DNA from: Agarivorans albus
GTDB lineage: Bacteria; Pseudomonadota; Gammaproteobacteria; Enterobacterales; Celerinatantimonadaceae
Assembly: GCF_019670105.1 (NCBI RefSeq)
Contig: NZ_AP023032.1
Location: 2,846,972 to 2,910,971 of the forward strand
Reading direction: 5' to 3'
Length of the DNA: 64,000 bases
A model generated the notes under the pieces. It searched no databases, was not told where the DNA came from, and saw only the letters and a program-made list of their open reading frames with translations. Of this stretch, positions 9,390 through 17,338 are shown piece by piece (position 1 is the stretch's first letter; every line of letters starts with the position of its first letter). The position numbers were made by a program, and so were the translations under genes.

Positions 9390-10979
9390 GTGAAAGCGCT
9401 TAGTGTATTTTTTATTCTTTTACTTAGCTTTAATGCTTATGCCACGACTAAAGTTACCGCTTCGGTTAGTCAAAATCCTGTAGCAGTTGGACAAGCCTTT
9501 ACGCTAGAAATTGTGGCCGACGATACCTTGGCGGCCAGTGAATTTGACTCATCGGTGTTGTTAAGGCAAAAGTTTGTAGTCGGCAGTACTTCAACTAGCC
9601 GCCAACACACCAGCATTAATGGTGAATCATCTACCCAAACTCGCTGGACCACTACCCTATTGGTGCGCGAAGAAGGTAATTACCTTATCCCTAGTTTTAA
9701 TATTGGTGGGCAAAATACAACGCCAATTCAACTTAAAGCCAAAACCATTGCAGCCATAGAGCCAAGTAAAGACCAGGTACGTATGGAAGTAAGCTTGGAT
9801 AATGCTCAGGTTTACATTGGCCAGCCTGTAACCTATACCGCCAAGATTTGGGTAGCAAATAGCCTAGACCAAGCCAATATTATCGCGCCCAGCATGCTCG
9901 GCGCCAAAATAGAAAAGCTAGGTGACGACAAGCAAGATTTAGAGATAATTGATGGCAAACGTTATCGCACCCTTACCCGTCACTGGTTAGTCACCCCAGA
10001 AAAGGCCGGTGAATTTGAAGTAAAAGGGCCACGTTTAAGCGGCCTAGCCAACGACATCAACCGCCGAGCCAGGCCGGTAGACATTGCCGCGCAAACCTTG
10101 TCTTTAGAAGTAAAAGCACCACCGGCAAGTTTTCCTGGTACGTGGCTACCCTCTAATGACTTATTGCTATATGAAGAAATTCAACCACTGCAAAGTGACT
10201 ATCAGCAAGGCCAAGCTTTCACCCGTATTATCAACTTAACCATAGCTGGAATAACTGAAGATCAACTGCCGGAAATTGATATTGATTATGGAGAAGATTT
10301 TCGGGTTTACCCAGAAGCGTACCAAGACCGCACCATAGTTAAAGATGGAATAGTGTTTGCGCAGCGCAGTTTAAATGTGGCACTGATTCCAGTAAACGAA
10401 GGCGAACTGACTCTCCCCGGCTGGTCACTACCTTGGTGGGATTTAAGCAAAGATCAACAAGCCAGCGCCGATATAGCACCGCGAACCATTACCGTAGTGG
10501 CAGCTCCGGTCAACCAGCAGCTGCAATCGTTACCGAGCAATCAACAAGCTCTCCCAGAAGTGCAAGAAAAACCTAGCACCTCATTGTGGACTTGGTTTTT
10601 CGCCCTTGCATGGATAATTACCCTAGCATTGTTGGTATGGGTGATAAAACGTAAAAAAAGCAATGCCAAGCAAGAGGCTCAACTAGCGCCAGATGCTAGC
10701 GCAGTAGATTTAGATGATGACTATTGGTCACAGTTTGCTGCGGCCTGTAAAGCGGGCCAAAAGCTGCAAGCTGAGCAAGCATTAGCTAAGTGGATAAATA
10801 AACAGCAGCTAACTAGTAGCTTTGCCGCACTGCATAAAGAAATTAGCGCCGCGAACTGGGCGAGCGATGATAAAACAGACTTTGATTTACTCGCGTTTTT
10901 CCAGCAATGCCAAGCCTTAAAGAAGCAAGGCCAAGGCAAAAAAGAGCGAGAAGAAGGGCTCTCCTCGCTCAATCCTTAA
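9390..10979 (+). CDS. batD: BatD-family protein (oxygen tolerance)
   Basis: A 529-residue protein with a signal peptide (about 1-18, ending NAYA), a long beta-rich periplasmic region that begins TKVTASVSQNPVAVGQAF, one membrane helix near 400-420 (TWFFALAWIITLALLVW) and a cytoplasmic tail. This matches BatD. The start is GTG at 9390, immediately after the previous stop; CAGGAG at 9375-9380 supports it. It is the last gene of the moxR-bat operon, and transcription ends in a hairpin shared with the tail of yfcZ. Confidence 0.85.
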   Translation: MKALSVFFILLLSFNAYATTKVTASVSQNPVAVGQAFTLEIVADDTLAASEFDSSVLLRQKFVVGSTSTSRQHTSINGESSTQTRWTTTLLVREEGNYLIPSFNIGGQNTTPIQLKAKTIAAIEPSKDQVRMEVSLDNAQVYIGQPVTYTAKIWVANSLDQANIIAPSMLGAKIEKLGDDKQDLEIIDGKRYRTLTRHWLVTPEKAGEFEVKGPRLSGLANDINRRARPVDIAAQTLSLEVKAPPASFPGTWLPSNDLLLYEEIQPLQSDYQQGQAFTRIINLTIAGITEDQLPEIDIDYGEDFRVYPEAYQDRTIVKDGIVFAQRSLNVALIPVNEGELTLPGWSLPWWDLSKDQQASADIAPRTITVVAAPVNQQLQSLPSNQQALPEVQEKPSTSLWTWFFALAWIITLALLVWVIKRKKSNAKQEAQLAPDASAVDLDDDYWSQFAAACKAGQKLQAEQALAKWINKQQLTSSFAALHKEISAANWASDDKTDFDLLAFFQQCQALKKQGQGKKEREEGLSSLNP

Positions 10980-10993
10980 TATAAAAATACCGC

Positions 10994-11278
10994 TTAGCGA
11001 TTTAAGCCTAATTGAAAGATTAGGCTTTCTGCTTGGCAGCAAAAAGTAAACGAAGCAGCCAGTTTAAACCCGCCTTCAACAGCGGTAACTTCGCTGCTAA
11101 TTTCACAAGGATCAGACTCTGCCTTACGAGCTTTGTCTACTAAAGCGTTTAAACGGGCTTCGGCTTGTTGTTGCTCGGCAAACACTTCTTCAACTTGTGC
11201 TGTACATTCTTCGCCGTCGATAACCGCACCAACATCAACACAACAACAAGTTTTAGATTCTTCTAACTTAGTTTTCAT
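10994..11278 (-). CDS. yfcZ: YfcZ/YiiS family protein (DUF406)
   Basis: A 94-residue soluble protein with a cysteine-rich N-terminus (TCCCVDVGAVID), a central helix AEARLNALVDKARKAESDPC and the family ending FTFCCQAESLIFQLGL. Function unknown. In E. coli yfcZ lies between fadIJ and fadL; the same three blocks are present here, with the bat operon and an ECF sigma gene inserted between them. The C-terminal codons double as a terminator hairpin for the convergent bat operon. Confidence 0.9.
   Translation of the reverse strand: MKTKLEESKTCCCVDVGAVIDGEECTAQVEEVFAEQQQAEARLNALVDKARKAESDPCEISSEVTAVEGGFKLAASFTFCCQAESLIFQLGLNR
11005..11028 (+). terminator. Terminator of the moxR-bat operon, inside the end of yfcZ
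   Basis: AGCCTAAT / ATTAGGCT stem of 8 bp with a 6-nt loop, then TTT on the plus strand. It overlaps codons of the conserved yfcZ C-terminus, so coding and termination signals share sequence. Confidence 0.65.
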
Positions 11279-11362
11279 CTATTTTCCTTTCATTTACAAC
11301 AGGCCTTAGTTATAACTCTTCAATCTAAACCAAAGCGAAATCAGGTGTATAGTGTGTACCAT

Positions 11363-11378
11363 AGACCAAACAAGGTCT
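11363..11378. promoter_or_regulatory. Dyad between yfcZ and the ECF sigma gene
   Basis: AGACCaaacaaGGTCT is a 5-bp inverted repeat with a 6-base spacer in the divergent promoter region. Half-site order is the reverse of the FadR core, so it is not a FadR site. It could be an operator for an unidentified regulator; the evidence is only the symmetry and position. Confidence 0.3.
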
Positions 11379-11431
11379 CTTTGATGCGTATCATAACAGA
11401 TTAGCCTTCGACGTTTTATCTAGGAAATTAC

Positions 11432-11998
11432 ATGGTTGTTGATTTTTTTCGAAAGAAAAACCAAACCGACTCGGTCATGTCGGATATGGAAGCAAAACAA
11501 AAACGTTATGAAGCCTTAGTGCAGGCTTACAATAAGGATGTTTACCGTTACGCCTACTGGCTAGTAAAGGATAAGCATATCGCCGAAGACATAGTTCAAG
11601 AGACCTTTCTTAGAGCTTGGCGCTCGCTCGACAGCCTTAAAGATGAAAAGGCAGCCAAAGCGTGGTTAATTACCATTCTTCGTCGAGAAAACGCCCGTCG
11701 CTTCGAGCGAAAACAGTTTAACCTGGTGGATATCGAGGATCATTCAGTTGCCGATGTAAACGCTACATCTACCGAACAACAAATTGAAAATGAATGGTTA
11801 CGCCGCCAAATAGATAAGCTGGCACCTGAATATAAAGAACCGCTGCTACTCCAAGTGATAGGTGGATTTAGCGGTGATGAGATTGCCGATATGTTAGAGC
11901 TAAATAAAAACACTGTAATGACACGGCTTTTTAGAGCAAGAAATCAGCTCAAAGAAGCCCTAGATAATGACCAAGAACGAGGACAAAGCAATGGATGA
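11432..11998 (+). CDS. ECF-type RNA polymerase sigma factor
   Basis: A 188-residue sigma-70 family factor with regions 2 and 4 only. Region 2 contains YRYAYWLVKDKHIAEDIVQE followed by TFLRAWRSL; region 4 contains LAPEYKEPLLLQVIGGFSG and the helix-turn-helix IADMLELNKNTVMTRLFRAR. It directs RNA polymerase to a specific regulon. The stop overlaps the start of the DUF3379 gene by 8 bases, the usual layout of a sigma factor and its membrane-bound control protein. A TAGGA site lies 6 bases before the ATG. The inducing signal cannot be told from sequence. Confidence 0.9.
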   Translation: MVVDFFRKKNQTDSVMSDMEAKQKRYEALVQAYNKDVYRYAYWLVKDKHIAEDIVQETFLRAWRSLDSLKDEKAAKAWLITILRRENARRFERKQFNLVDIEDHSVADVNATSTEQQIENEWLRRQIDKLAPEYKEPLLLQVIGGFSGDEIADMLELNKNTVMTRLFRARNQLKEALDNDQERGQSNG

Positions 11999-12713
11999 GC
12001 TAGAATTTCGCCGTCAGTTGTATACCAATCCTCGAGAGCGTAGCGATACGCTTATACAGGAAGCAACGCGCACACCTAAAAATAAAAAACTGTATGACGA
12101 GATGCAGCAGTTTGAGTGCAAGTTAGAGCAAGCACTAAACGTAGATGTGCCAGACGCACTTGCAGAGCGACTAATACTGAGCCAAAGCTTCGACGATTCA
12201 CAACTGGAATACCGCCGTAAAACCCGAGTACATATTGCTATGGCTGCATCCATTGCCTTTGTAGTGGGATTAAGTTTTAGCTTAGTTAATTGGCAACTGC
12301 CTACCGGGCAAGTAAATATGGGCCAAGTAGCTTTAGAACATGTTTATCACGAAATGCCTTATACCAGCGGTGTTGATGAACAGCCAAGCCTGCAAACAAT
12401 TAATGCTAAGTTAGCCCGTTATGGTGCAAGCTTTGACCAACTTCCTGGCGAGGTTGTGTATGTTAACCACTGTGCTTATGCAGGTGCGCCAGCTTTTCAT
12501 ATGATTATGAAAGGAAAAATGGGCTCAAACATAAATGTATTTGTAGTGCCTAAATCCACCGAGTTGCAAGCGGTTGAAAGCTTTGCCGATAAAAAGATGC
12601 ACGGGATGGTTTCTAAACTATCTAATGCCAACCTTGTCGTGGTGGGTGAACGTAACGAACCTATAGAAAAAGCACTTGATACGCTCACCGCAGATTTAAA
12701 TCAATCTATCTGA
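11991..12713 (+). CDS. DUF3379 membrane protein, probable anti-sigma partner
   Basis: A 240-residue protein: cytoplasmic N-terminal part (about 1-72, MDELEFRRQLYTNPRERS), one membrane helix (about 75-92, IAMAASIAFVVGLSFSLV), then a periplasmic domain with YVNHCAYAG and HMIMKGKMGSNINVFV. The architecture and coupling to the ECF gene suggest an anti-sigma factor; that is inference. I chose ATG 11991 rather than 11967 because GAGGA lies 7 bases before it and the family starts MDELEFRR. A strong terminator follows. Confidence 0.8.
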   Translation: MDELEFRRQLYTNPRERSDTLIQEATRTPKNKKLYDEMQQFECKLEQALNVDVPDALAERLILSQSFDDSQLEYRRKTRVHIAMAASIAFVVGLSFSLVNWQLPTGQVNMGQVALEHVYHEMPYTSGVDEQPSLQTINAKLARYGASFDQLPGEVVYVNHCAYAGAPAFHMIMKGKMGSNINVFVVPKSTELQAVESFADKKMHGMVSKLSNANLVVVGERNEPIEKALDTLTADLNQSI

Positions 12714-12729
12714 TTTAATTAAAATAAAG

Positions 12730-12768
12730 TCAACTCCTATTGTCTTATCAATGGGAGTTGATTTTTTT
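12730..12768 (+). terminator. Terminator after the ECF sigma / DUF3379 pair
   Basis: TCAACTCC pairs with GGAGTTGA and the stem continues through a G-T step into ATTG/CAAT; the hairpin spans 12730-12761 and is followed by seven T. Confidence 0.85.
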
Positions 12769-12886
12769 GTTTGTGAACTAGCAATAAAGCTCAACAATCC
12801 CGCTTGATGTTTCGAAACAATCATTTATATTTCTTAGCTCACCAAGATTAAACAAGTGTTTAACTTTTGTGCAGCAGCTCCAACTT

Positions 12887-12953
12887 TTGACACAAAGCAA
12901 TAACAAACGCTTAACAATTATTTTATTTACTCTTAATCTGGTCAGAGGTCAGC
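12887..12953 (+). promoter_or_regulatory. fadL control region with FadR-like site
   Basis: TTGACA at 12887-12892 is a good -35; an AT-rich stretch about 17 bases later (TTAACAATTA) may hold the -10, though no clear TATAAT is present. TCTGGTCAGAGGTCAGC at 12937-12953 matches the left half of the FadR consensus (TGGTCnGA) and is imperfect on the right. The site would lie downstream of the start of transcription, as FadR sites do in E. coli fadL. Apart from this and the preceding terminator I see nothing else in the ~300-base gap. Confidence 0.5.
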
Positions 12954-13011
12954 GCTCTTACTAAGACCCATACATAACTAAACGTTTAACCCCGTAATTA
13001 GAGAGGGAACG

Positions 13012-14265
13012 ATGAAAATAAGGAAATTACCACTCGCGCTTCTTGCCGCGTCAGCTACATTTACTGCCGCCCATGTAAACGCAGCCGGTTTTCAACTAGT
13101 GGAACACTCTGCTTCGGGGCTAGGCCGCTCGTTTGCGGGTGAAGCTGCTATTGCCGACAACGCTGCCGTTATGGCACGCAACCCTGCTGCAATGTCGATG
13201 TTCGACACCATTGCGGTATCGGGTGCTTTAAGTTATATCGCGCCTGACGTTTACGTTAGAGGTAACACAGGCGTAGATTCAATAGACCAAGCCTTAACCA
13301 ATAACGATGTAGTGCCTGGTGCAGCAGTACCGGCTGGCTATTTCATCCAACCGCTTAATGACAAGTGGGCCTGGGGTGTAGGCATGTTCTCAAACTTTGG
13401 TTTATCTACAGATTATCCAGAAGATTACGCTGCTGGAGCCCTTGCTGGTCAAACAGAGTTAATTACCTTAAACCTAAATCCAAACGTGTCGTACCGCATC
13501 AATGACCAATTTAGTATTGGTGCCGGTGTAAACGCCGTTTACGGTACCGCTAAGCTAGTACGTAACTTTGGTACTGGCGGTCCATTTCCACCAAGCGGCA
13601 CAGCTGCCTCTTTAGAAGGTGACGGCTGGGGTTTTGGTTGGAACATCGGCGGTATGTGGGAAGTAAATGAAGATCACCGCTTCGGTATTAGCTACCGCTC
13701 AAAAGTGGACCTTAAGTTTAAAGGTGACTACCACTCAGACATTCCTGAAGGGCTAAGTGATAACCCTTACGGAACCGGCGGACAAACCATTGGTGGCGAG
13801 CTAACTCTAAATCTTCCAGACATTTTTGAAGTATCTGGTTACAACCGCTTAAATGATGCTTTTGCCGTTCACTACAGCTATGTTTGGACTGGCTGGAGTA
13901 CCTTTCAAGAAATTGACGCCACCTCAGAAGGCATTGGCAGCGTACTAAACAAACAAGAGCAGTTTAGTAACTCCTACCGCGTATCTTTTGGTGGAACTTG
14001 GTACCTTAACCCTGCTTGGGAATTGCGTGCTGGTATGGCCTTTGACCAAAGTCCATCTCGCACCCATAAAACCATCAGTATTCCCGACAACGACCGCTAC
14101 AACTACGGCATTGGCTTTACCTACCATTTGAGTGAGAAAGGCAGTATCGATACCGGCTTTACCTACATTCAAGGTAAAGAAGGAGCGTTTAACGAAGAAG
14201 GGGTTGAGTTTGTATCAAAAGGCGATGCTTACATTGCCGCTATTCAATACAACCACAGCTTTTAA
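13012..14265 (+). CDS. fadL: FadL-type outer membrane fatty acid transporter
   Basis: A 417-residue beta-barrel of the OmpP1/FadL/TodX family that imports long-chain fatty acids. A signal peptide (about 1-24, ending HVNA) is followed by the classic mature start AGFQLVEHSASGLGRSFAGE and the hatch segment NAAVMARNPAAMSMFD. The C-terminus ends in an aromatic residue (YNHSF), as barrel proteins do. GAGAGGGAACG precedes the ATG as ribosome-binding site. A FadR-like site upstream ties it to fadIJ. Confidence 0.95.
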   Translation: MKIRKLPLALLAASATFTAAHVNAAGFQLVEHSASGLGRSFAGEAAIADNAAVMARNPAAMSMFDTIAVSGALSYIAPDVYVRGNTGVDSIDQALTNNDVVPGAAVPAGYFIQPLNDKWAWGVGMFSNFGLSTDYPEDYAAGALAGQTELITLNLNPNVSYRINDQFSIGAGVNAVYGTAKLVRNFGTGGPFPPSGTAASLEGDGWGFGWNIGGMWEVNEDHRFGISYRSKVDLKFKGDYHSDIPEGLSDNPYGTGGQTIGGELTLNLPDIFEVSGYNRLNDAFAVHYSYVWTGWSTFQEIDATSEGIGSVLNKQEQFSNSYRVSFGGTWYLNPAWELRAGMAFDQSPSRTHKTISIPDNDRYNYGIGFTYHLSEKGSIDTGFTYIQGKEGAFNEEGVEFVSKGDAYIAAIQYNHSF

Positions 14266-14275
14266 GTCTTGAAGA

Positions 14276-14298
14276 GCAACCGGCAACACGCCGGTTGC
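14276..14298 (+). terminator. Terminator of fadL
   Basis: GCAACCGG / CCGGTTGC, 8-bp GC-rich stem with a 7-nt loop, 11 bases after the fadL stop. The T-run is poor (TTG), so termination may be partial and could let transcripts enter the MerR gene. Confidence 0.6.
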
Positions 14299-14360
14299 TT
14301 GACCTAAGCTTAAGTTTCACCCACGCTTCAGTTATTCAACCACACGTACTGAGGGCAGCC

Positions 14361-14753
14361 ATGGTAAATACCCCTACCCCCTATTCAATTAGCGAACTAG
14401 CCCAAGAATTTACCATAAGCACTCGCAGCATTCGCTTCTACGAAGACCAAGGCCTATTGCAGCCTGTTCGCGATGGCACTAAGCGGCTTTATTCCAAACA
14501 CGACAAACTTCGACTCAAACTCATTTTACGCGGCAAACGATTAGGCTTTTCTTTAAAAGAGATAAAAGAGCTGTTCGATTTATATGATGCCAAACTAAGT
14601 AGTAGCAAAGAGGTAACAGGATTAATTGACAGTATTAAACTAAGAAAGTTGAGTTTATTGCAGCAGTTAGAAGATATTCAAGTGGTGTTAATGGAGTTAA
14701 AATCAGCAGAGCGCCGCTGTAACGACGCTCTTAATAAGCTAACTAAAGATTAA
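14361..14753 (+). CDS. MerR-family regulator, LiuR-like
   Basis: A 130-residue protein with the MerR winged helix: YSISELAQEFTISTRSIRFY, then EDQGLLQPVRDGTKRLYS, followed by LKLILRGKRLGFSLKEIKEL and a C-terminal coiled-coil dimerisation helix. The RLGFSLKEIKELFDLYD stretch is typical of LiuR, which controls branched-chain amino acid and fatty acyl catabolism and senses acyl-CoA. No liu operon is adjacent; it follows fadL. I start at ATG 14361 (GAGGG 5 bases upstream); the upstream in-frame TTG at 14295 lies inside the fadL terminator. Its stop overlaps the convergent tdk stop. Confidence 0.75.
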   Translation: MVNTPTPYSISELAQEFTISTRSIRFYEDQGLLQPVRDGTKRLYSKHDKLRLKLILRGKRLGFSLKEIKELFDLYDAKLSSSKEVTGLIDSIKLRKLSLLQQLEDIQVVLMELKSAERRCNDALNKLTKD

Positions 14754-15334
14754 TGCTCGCCTGCATTACCTTGAATAAAGTGCTTACGGCATAGCGAAAC
14801 ATAACGCTCGTTGCCACCAATTTCAATTTGCTGCCCTTCACTCACTACCTGACCATGTTGGTCAATACGAGCATTAAAGTGGCCTTTATTGCCACACCAG
14901 CAAATGGTTTTAAGCTCTTCGAGCTTATCGGCTAAACACAGTAAATGGTAAGCACCTTCAAATAGTTCCCCCATAAAGTCTGTTTTTAAACCATAAACCA
15001 TTACTGGTATGTGCAAGTCGTCAACTACTCTAGCCAGTTGATACACTTGGTCTTTACGCAAAAACTGCCCTTCATCCACAATAACGACATCTTGCTTGTT
15101 TTGCTGATTTTTAGTGCTTACCAATTCAAACAAGTCCTGCTCTGCACAAAAGGTTTCAGCCTCTAAGGACAAACCTACTCGAGCTTTAATGGTACCCACA
15201 CCGTCGCGGGTATCCATTGCAGGGATCAGCGCCAAAGGATTCATACCGCGCTCTTGATAATTAAAATGAGCTTGAATAAGTTGGGTTGATTTTCCCGAAT
15301 TCATAGCGGCATATTTAAAATGTAGTGAAGCCAT
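14750..15334 (-). CDS. tdk: Thymidine kinase
   Basis: A 194-residue type II thymidine kinase that phosphorylates thymidine to dTMP in the salvage pathway. The P-loop is AAMNSGKST near the N-terminus; the Asp-Glu of VIVDEGQFL matches the catalytic/Mg site; ICWCGNKGHFNAR carries the zinc-binding cysteines. It ends overlapping the convergent MerR gene. It starts only 19 bases after the NhaC-family gene on the same strand, so it may be co-transcribed from the lysine-riboswitch promoter. In E. coli tdk also neighbours hns. Confidence 0.95.
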   Translation of the reverse strand: MASLHFKYAAMNSGKSTQLIQAHFNYQERGMNPLALIPAMDTRDGVGTIKARVGLSLEAETFCAEQDLFELVSTKNQQNKQDVVIVDEGQFLRKDQVYQLARVVDDLHIPVMVYGLKTDFMGELFEGAYHLLCLADKLEELKTICWCGNKGHFNARIDQHGQVVSEGQQIEIGGNERYVSLCRKHFIQGNAGEH

Positions 15335-15353
15335 TTACAGCGCAGTTCCTTGT

Positions 15354-16934
15354 TTATTTACTGTTTAGTGCCAAAGCTGAATTTTGCTGGCGATGGTACA
15401 AAGTTGCGATTGTAATGGCAAATAATAACAAACCAACAGCAAGTGAAGCGATCACACTTCCGGTCATTCCCATTACCAAGTAACAGCTAATGCTTATTTT
15501 GGCGACTAACAAAGCGTAAGGGAGCTGCGTGGCTACGTGGTCAATGTGGTGACAAGCTGCGCCGGTAGATGACAAAATAGTGGTATCGGAGATAGGCGAA
15601 CAATGATCGCCAAATACCGCACCCGCTAATACTGCAGACAACATAGGCAGTATTAAGCTCACATCACTGGCTACTGACATATCGGCAGCAATTGGCAACA
15701 TAATGCCAAACGTGCCCCAACTAGTACCAGTAGAAAAGGCCATTAAACCCGCTAATACAAATACTAACACTGGCAAAATAGCTGGGCTAATCGCGCCATC
15801 TAATTTAGAGGCTAGATACTTGCCGGTTTCCATATCGCCGATTACGCCACTAATAGACCAAGCAAACACCAGAATAAGAATGGCTGGGCTCATAGCCTTA
15901 ATACCCACCCAAATGGCATGAGCAAGTTGAGACAAGCTAAGCTGTTGCTTAAACGCAAACCCCACGCTCACCAATAAGCCCACTACGCCACCAGTGACCA
16001 AAGACAGGGTGACATCGGTATTCTCTAATGCGGCTAACAGGCTAAAGGCTTGTCCTTCTTCCAATGCCGTAGCGCCTGTAACCACAAAGCTAGCAAATGT
16101 CACCAAGGTTAAAATAGCGATAGGTAATACTAAACCAAGCGGTGAGCCGTTATCGGCTTCAAAGTCATGGTTCACACTACCTGCGGGTATACCCTTGTTC
16201 TCATCAAACAATTGCCCCTTCTCAGCGTTTCTCTCATGCTGCTTCATTGGACCAATATTAATATTGAGATAAGCAACCACTAAGGCCATTAACAAGGCAA
16301 ACACGGCATAAAAGTTTAGTGGGATCATGGTGGCAAACGCAGCCAGCGGTGTGATGTCAGTGATATTGTGAGTAACCAACAAACCACCTACTAAGGCAAT
16401 AATATAAGCCCCCCAACTCGATAATGGCATCAGTACACACATTGGCGCAGCCGTTGAGTCAAGCAAGTAAGCGAGCTTGGCGCGCGATACCCCTACTTGG
16501 TCAGTAAGCGGACGCGCAACGCTACCCACCGCTAAACTGTGGAAATAGTCATCGACAAACACCACAAAGCTTAACAAGGCAGTGGTAACAGTAGCATGAC
16601 GCTTGGTCTTAATCCGTTTTTTAGCCCATTCTGCAAAGGCTGTGGTTGCGCCAGTAGCAGTCATTAAGCTAGTCATGGCGCCTAGCAGCAGGAGGAAGAT
16701 AATAATTTGCAGATTCCACCAGTTTGGCGCACCGTCATCCCACGCTAAGCCTGCTGCAAGCTGTGACAAATAAATGCCAGAATCTACAAAAGAAAAGTTA
16801 CTGAGTAACAAAGCACCCGTGATGATGCCGCAGCTAAGTGCAATAATTACGCGTCTAGTTGCTAAGGCAACCAACAGCGCAATCACCGGTGGAAGAATAG
16901 ATAAAAATGAATCGGTATAAGAAATGGTTTGCAT
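15354..16934 (-). CDS. lysW: NhaC-family antiporter, probable lysine transporter LysW
   Basis: A 526-residue polytopic inner-membrane protein of the NhaC superfamily with about 11-13 hydrophobic helices; conserved stretches include FVVFVDDYFHSLAVG, STAAPMCVLMPLSSWGAYI, STGTSWGTFGIMLPIA and GDHCSPISDTTILSSTGA. NhaC proteins are annotated as Na+/H+ antiporters, but a complete lysine riboswitch in the leader points to lysine as the substrate, the arrangement for which the name lysW was proposed. ATG 16934 (MQTISYTD) is preferred over an upstream TTG at 16964 because the riboswitch sequestering stem ends at its ribosome-binding site. Confidence 0.85.
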   Translation of the reverse strand: MQTISYTDSFLSILPPVIALLVALATRRVIIALSCGIITGALLLSNFSFVDSGIYLSQLAAGLAWDDGAPNWWNLQIIIFLLLLGAMTSLMTATGATTAFAEWAKKRIKTKRHATVTTALLSFVVFVDDYFHSLAVGSVARPLTDQVGVSRAKLAYLLDSTAAPMCVLMPLSSWGAYIIALVGGLLVTHNITDITPLAAFATMIPLNFYAVFALLMALVVAYLNINIGPMKQHERNAEKGQLFDENKGIPAGSVNHDFEADNGSPLGLVLPIAILTLVTFASFVVTGATALEEGQAFSLLAALENTDVTLSLVTGGVVGLLVSVGFAFKQQLSLSQLAHAIWVGIKAMSPAILILVFAWSISGVIGDMETGKYLASKLDGAISPAILPVLVFVLAGLMAFSTGTSWGTFGIMLPIAADMSVASDVSLILPMLSAVLAGAVFGDHCSPISDTTILSSTGAACHHIDHVATQLPYALLVAKISISCYLVMGMTGSVIASLAVGLLLFAITIATLYHRQQNSALALNSK

Positions 16935-16997
16935 GTTTTCTCTGTTTTTAAATTCAGAGAGCAAATTGAGTGACTAGAAGCCGATAGGCTTTCACTC
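16935..16997 (-). promoter_or_regulatory. Expression platform of the lysine riboswitch
   Basis: After the aptamer, a hairpin GAGTGA...TCACTC with inner AAGCC/GGCTT (16968-16997) is followed by GCTCTCTG (16955-16962). TCTCTG can pair with CAGAGA at the ribosome-binding site (16939-16944). GAGAGC in the aptamer 3' strand (17003-17008) can instead pair with GCTCTC. This gives two exclusive states: aptamer closed with the ribosome-binding site masked, or aptamer open with it free. That fits translational shut-off by lysine; the folding is my reading, not computed. Confidence 0.6.
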
Positions 16998-17156
16998 TGT
17001 AGCTCTCCATAGTTGGACTATGACAGTGTCGTATCTATTAAATCCGACACCAGTAATTAGCCTTGATAATGCTAGTTACTTCGGCGCGGGCCCCTTTCAT
17101 ACAGAATCATTGGAATCACCCCACTCTGCACTACTTTTGACCAGCGCTCCTCTACA
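16998..17156 (-). promoter_or_regulatory. Lysine riboswitch aptamer
   Basis: Minus-strand leader of the NhaC-family gene. It carries the conserved lysine-aptamer blocks in order: TGTAGAGGAGCGC, AGTAGTG, GAAAGGGG, GCCGAAG, ACTGTCATA and TGGAGAGCTACA. The closing stem P1 is TGTAG (17152-17156) with CTACA (16998-17002). The agreement with the LYS element consensus leaves little doubt. Confidence 0.95.
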
Positions 17157-17175
17157 ATATAGCGTTAAGCGCTGT

Positions 17176-17203
17176 ATTATACCCAACAATACGGCACATT
17201 CAA
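17176..17203 (-). promoter_or_regulatory. Promoter of the lysine-riboswitch transcript
   Basis: On the minus strand TTGAAT (17198-17203) and TATAAT (17176-17181) are separated by 16 bases, and the predicted start is a few bases before the aptamer. Confidence 0.75.
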
Positions 17204-17267
17204 CCAAAACCATTGGGCAACTAAAACTAAAAGTAGCAACTAATACTGTTTATTTAAGTTTAGTTTA

Positions 17268-17296
17268 TTGACAAGTTTTATTTAGTAATTAATATT
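17268..17296 (+). promoter_or_regulatory. Probable hns promoter
   Basis: TTGACA at 17268-17273, 17-base spacer, then AATATT at 17291-17296, in a very AT-rich stretch about 43 bases before the hns ATG. AT-rich DNA here would also suit H-NS autorepression. Confidence 0.5.
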
Positions 17297-17338
17297 TTGT
17301 AATAGATTAACCAATACTAATAAATAGATAGGATTAAC

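Noticed and set aside
14295-14360. Upstream TTG extension of the MerR gene
   Set aside because: The TTG is inside the fadL terminator hairpin; ATG 14361 has a good ribosome-binding site and matches the family start.
17020-17271. 83-residue open frame on the plus strand
   Set aside because: It lies across the minus-strand lysine riboswitch and its promoter, has no ribosome-binding site worth noting and a composition unlike a protein.
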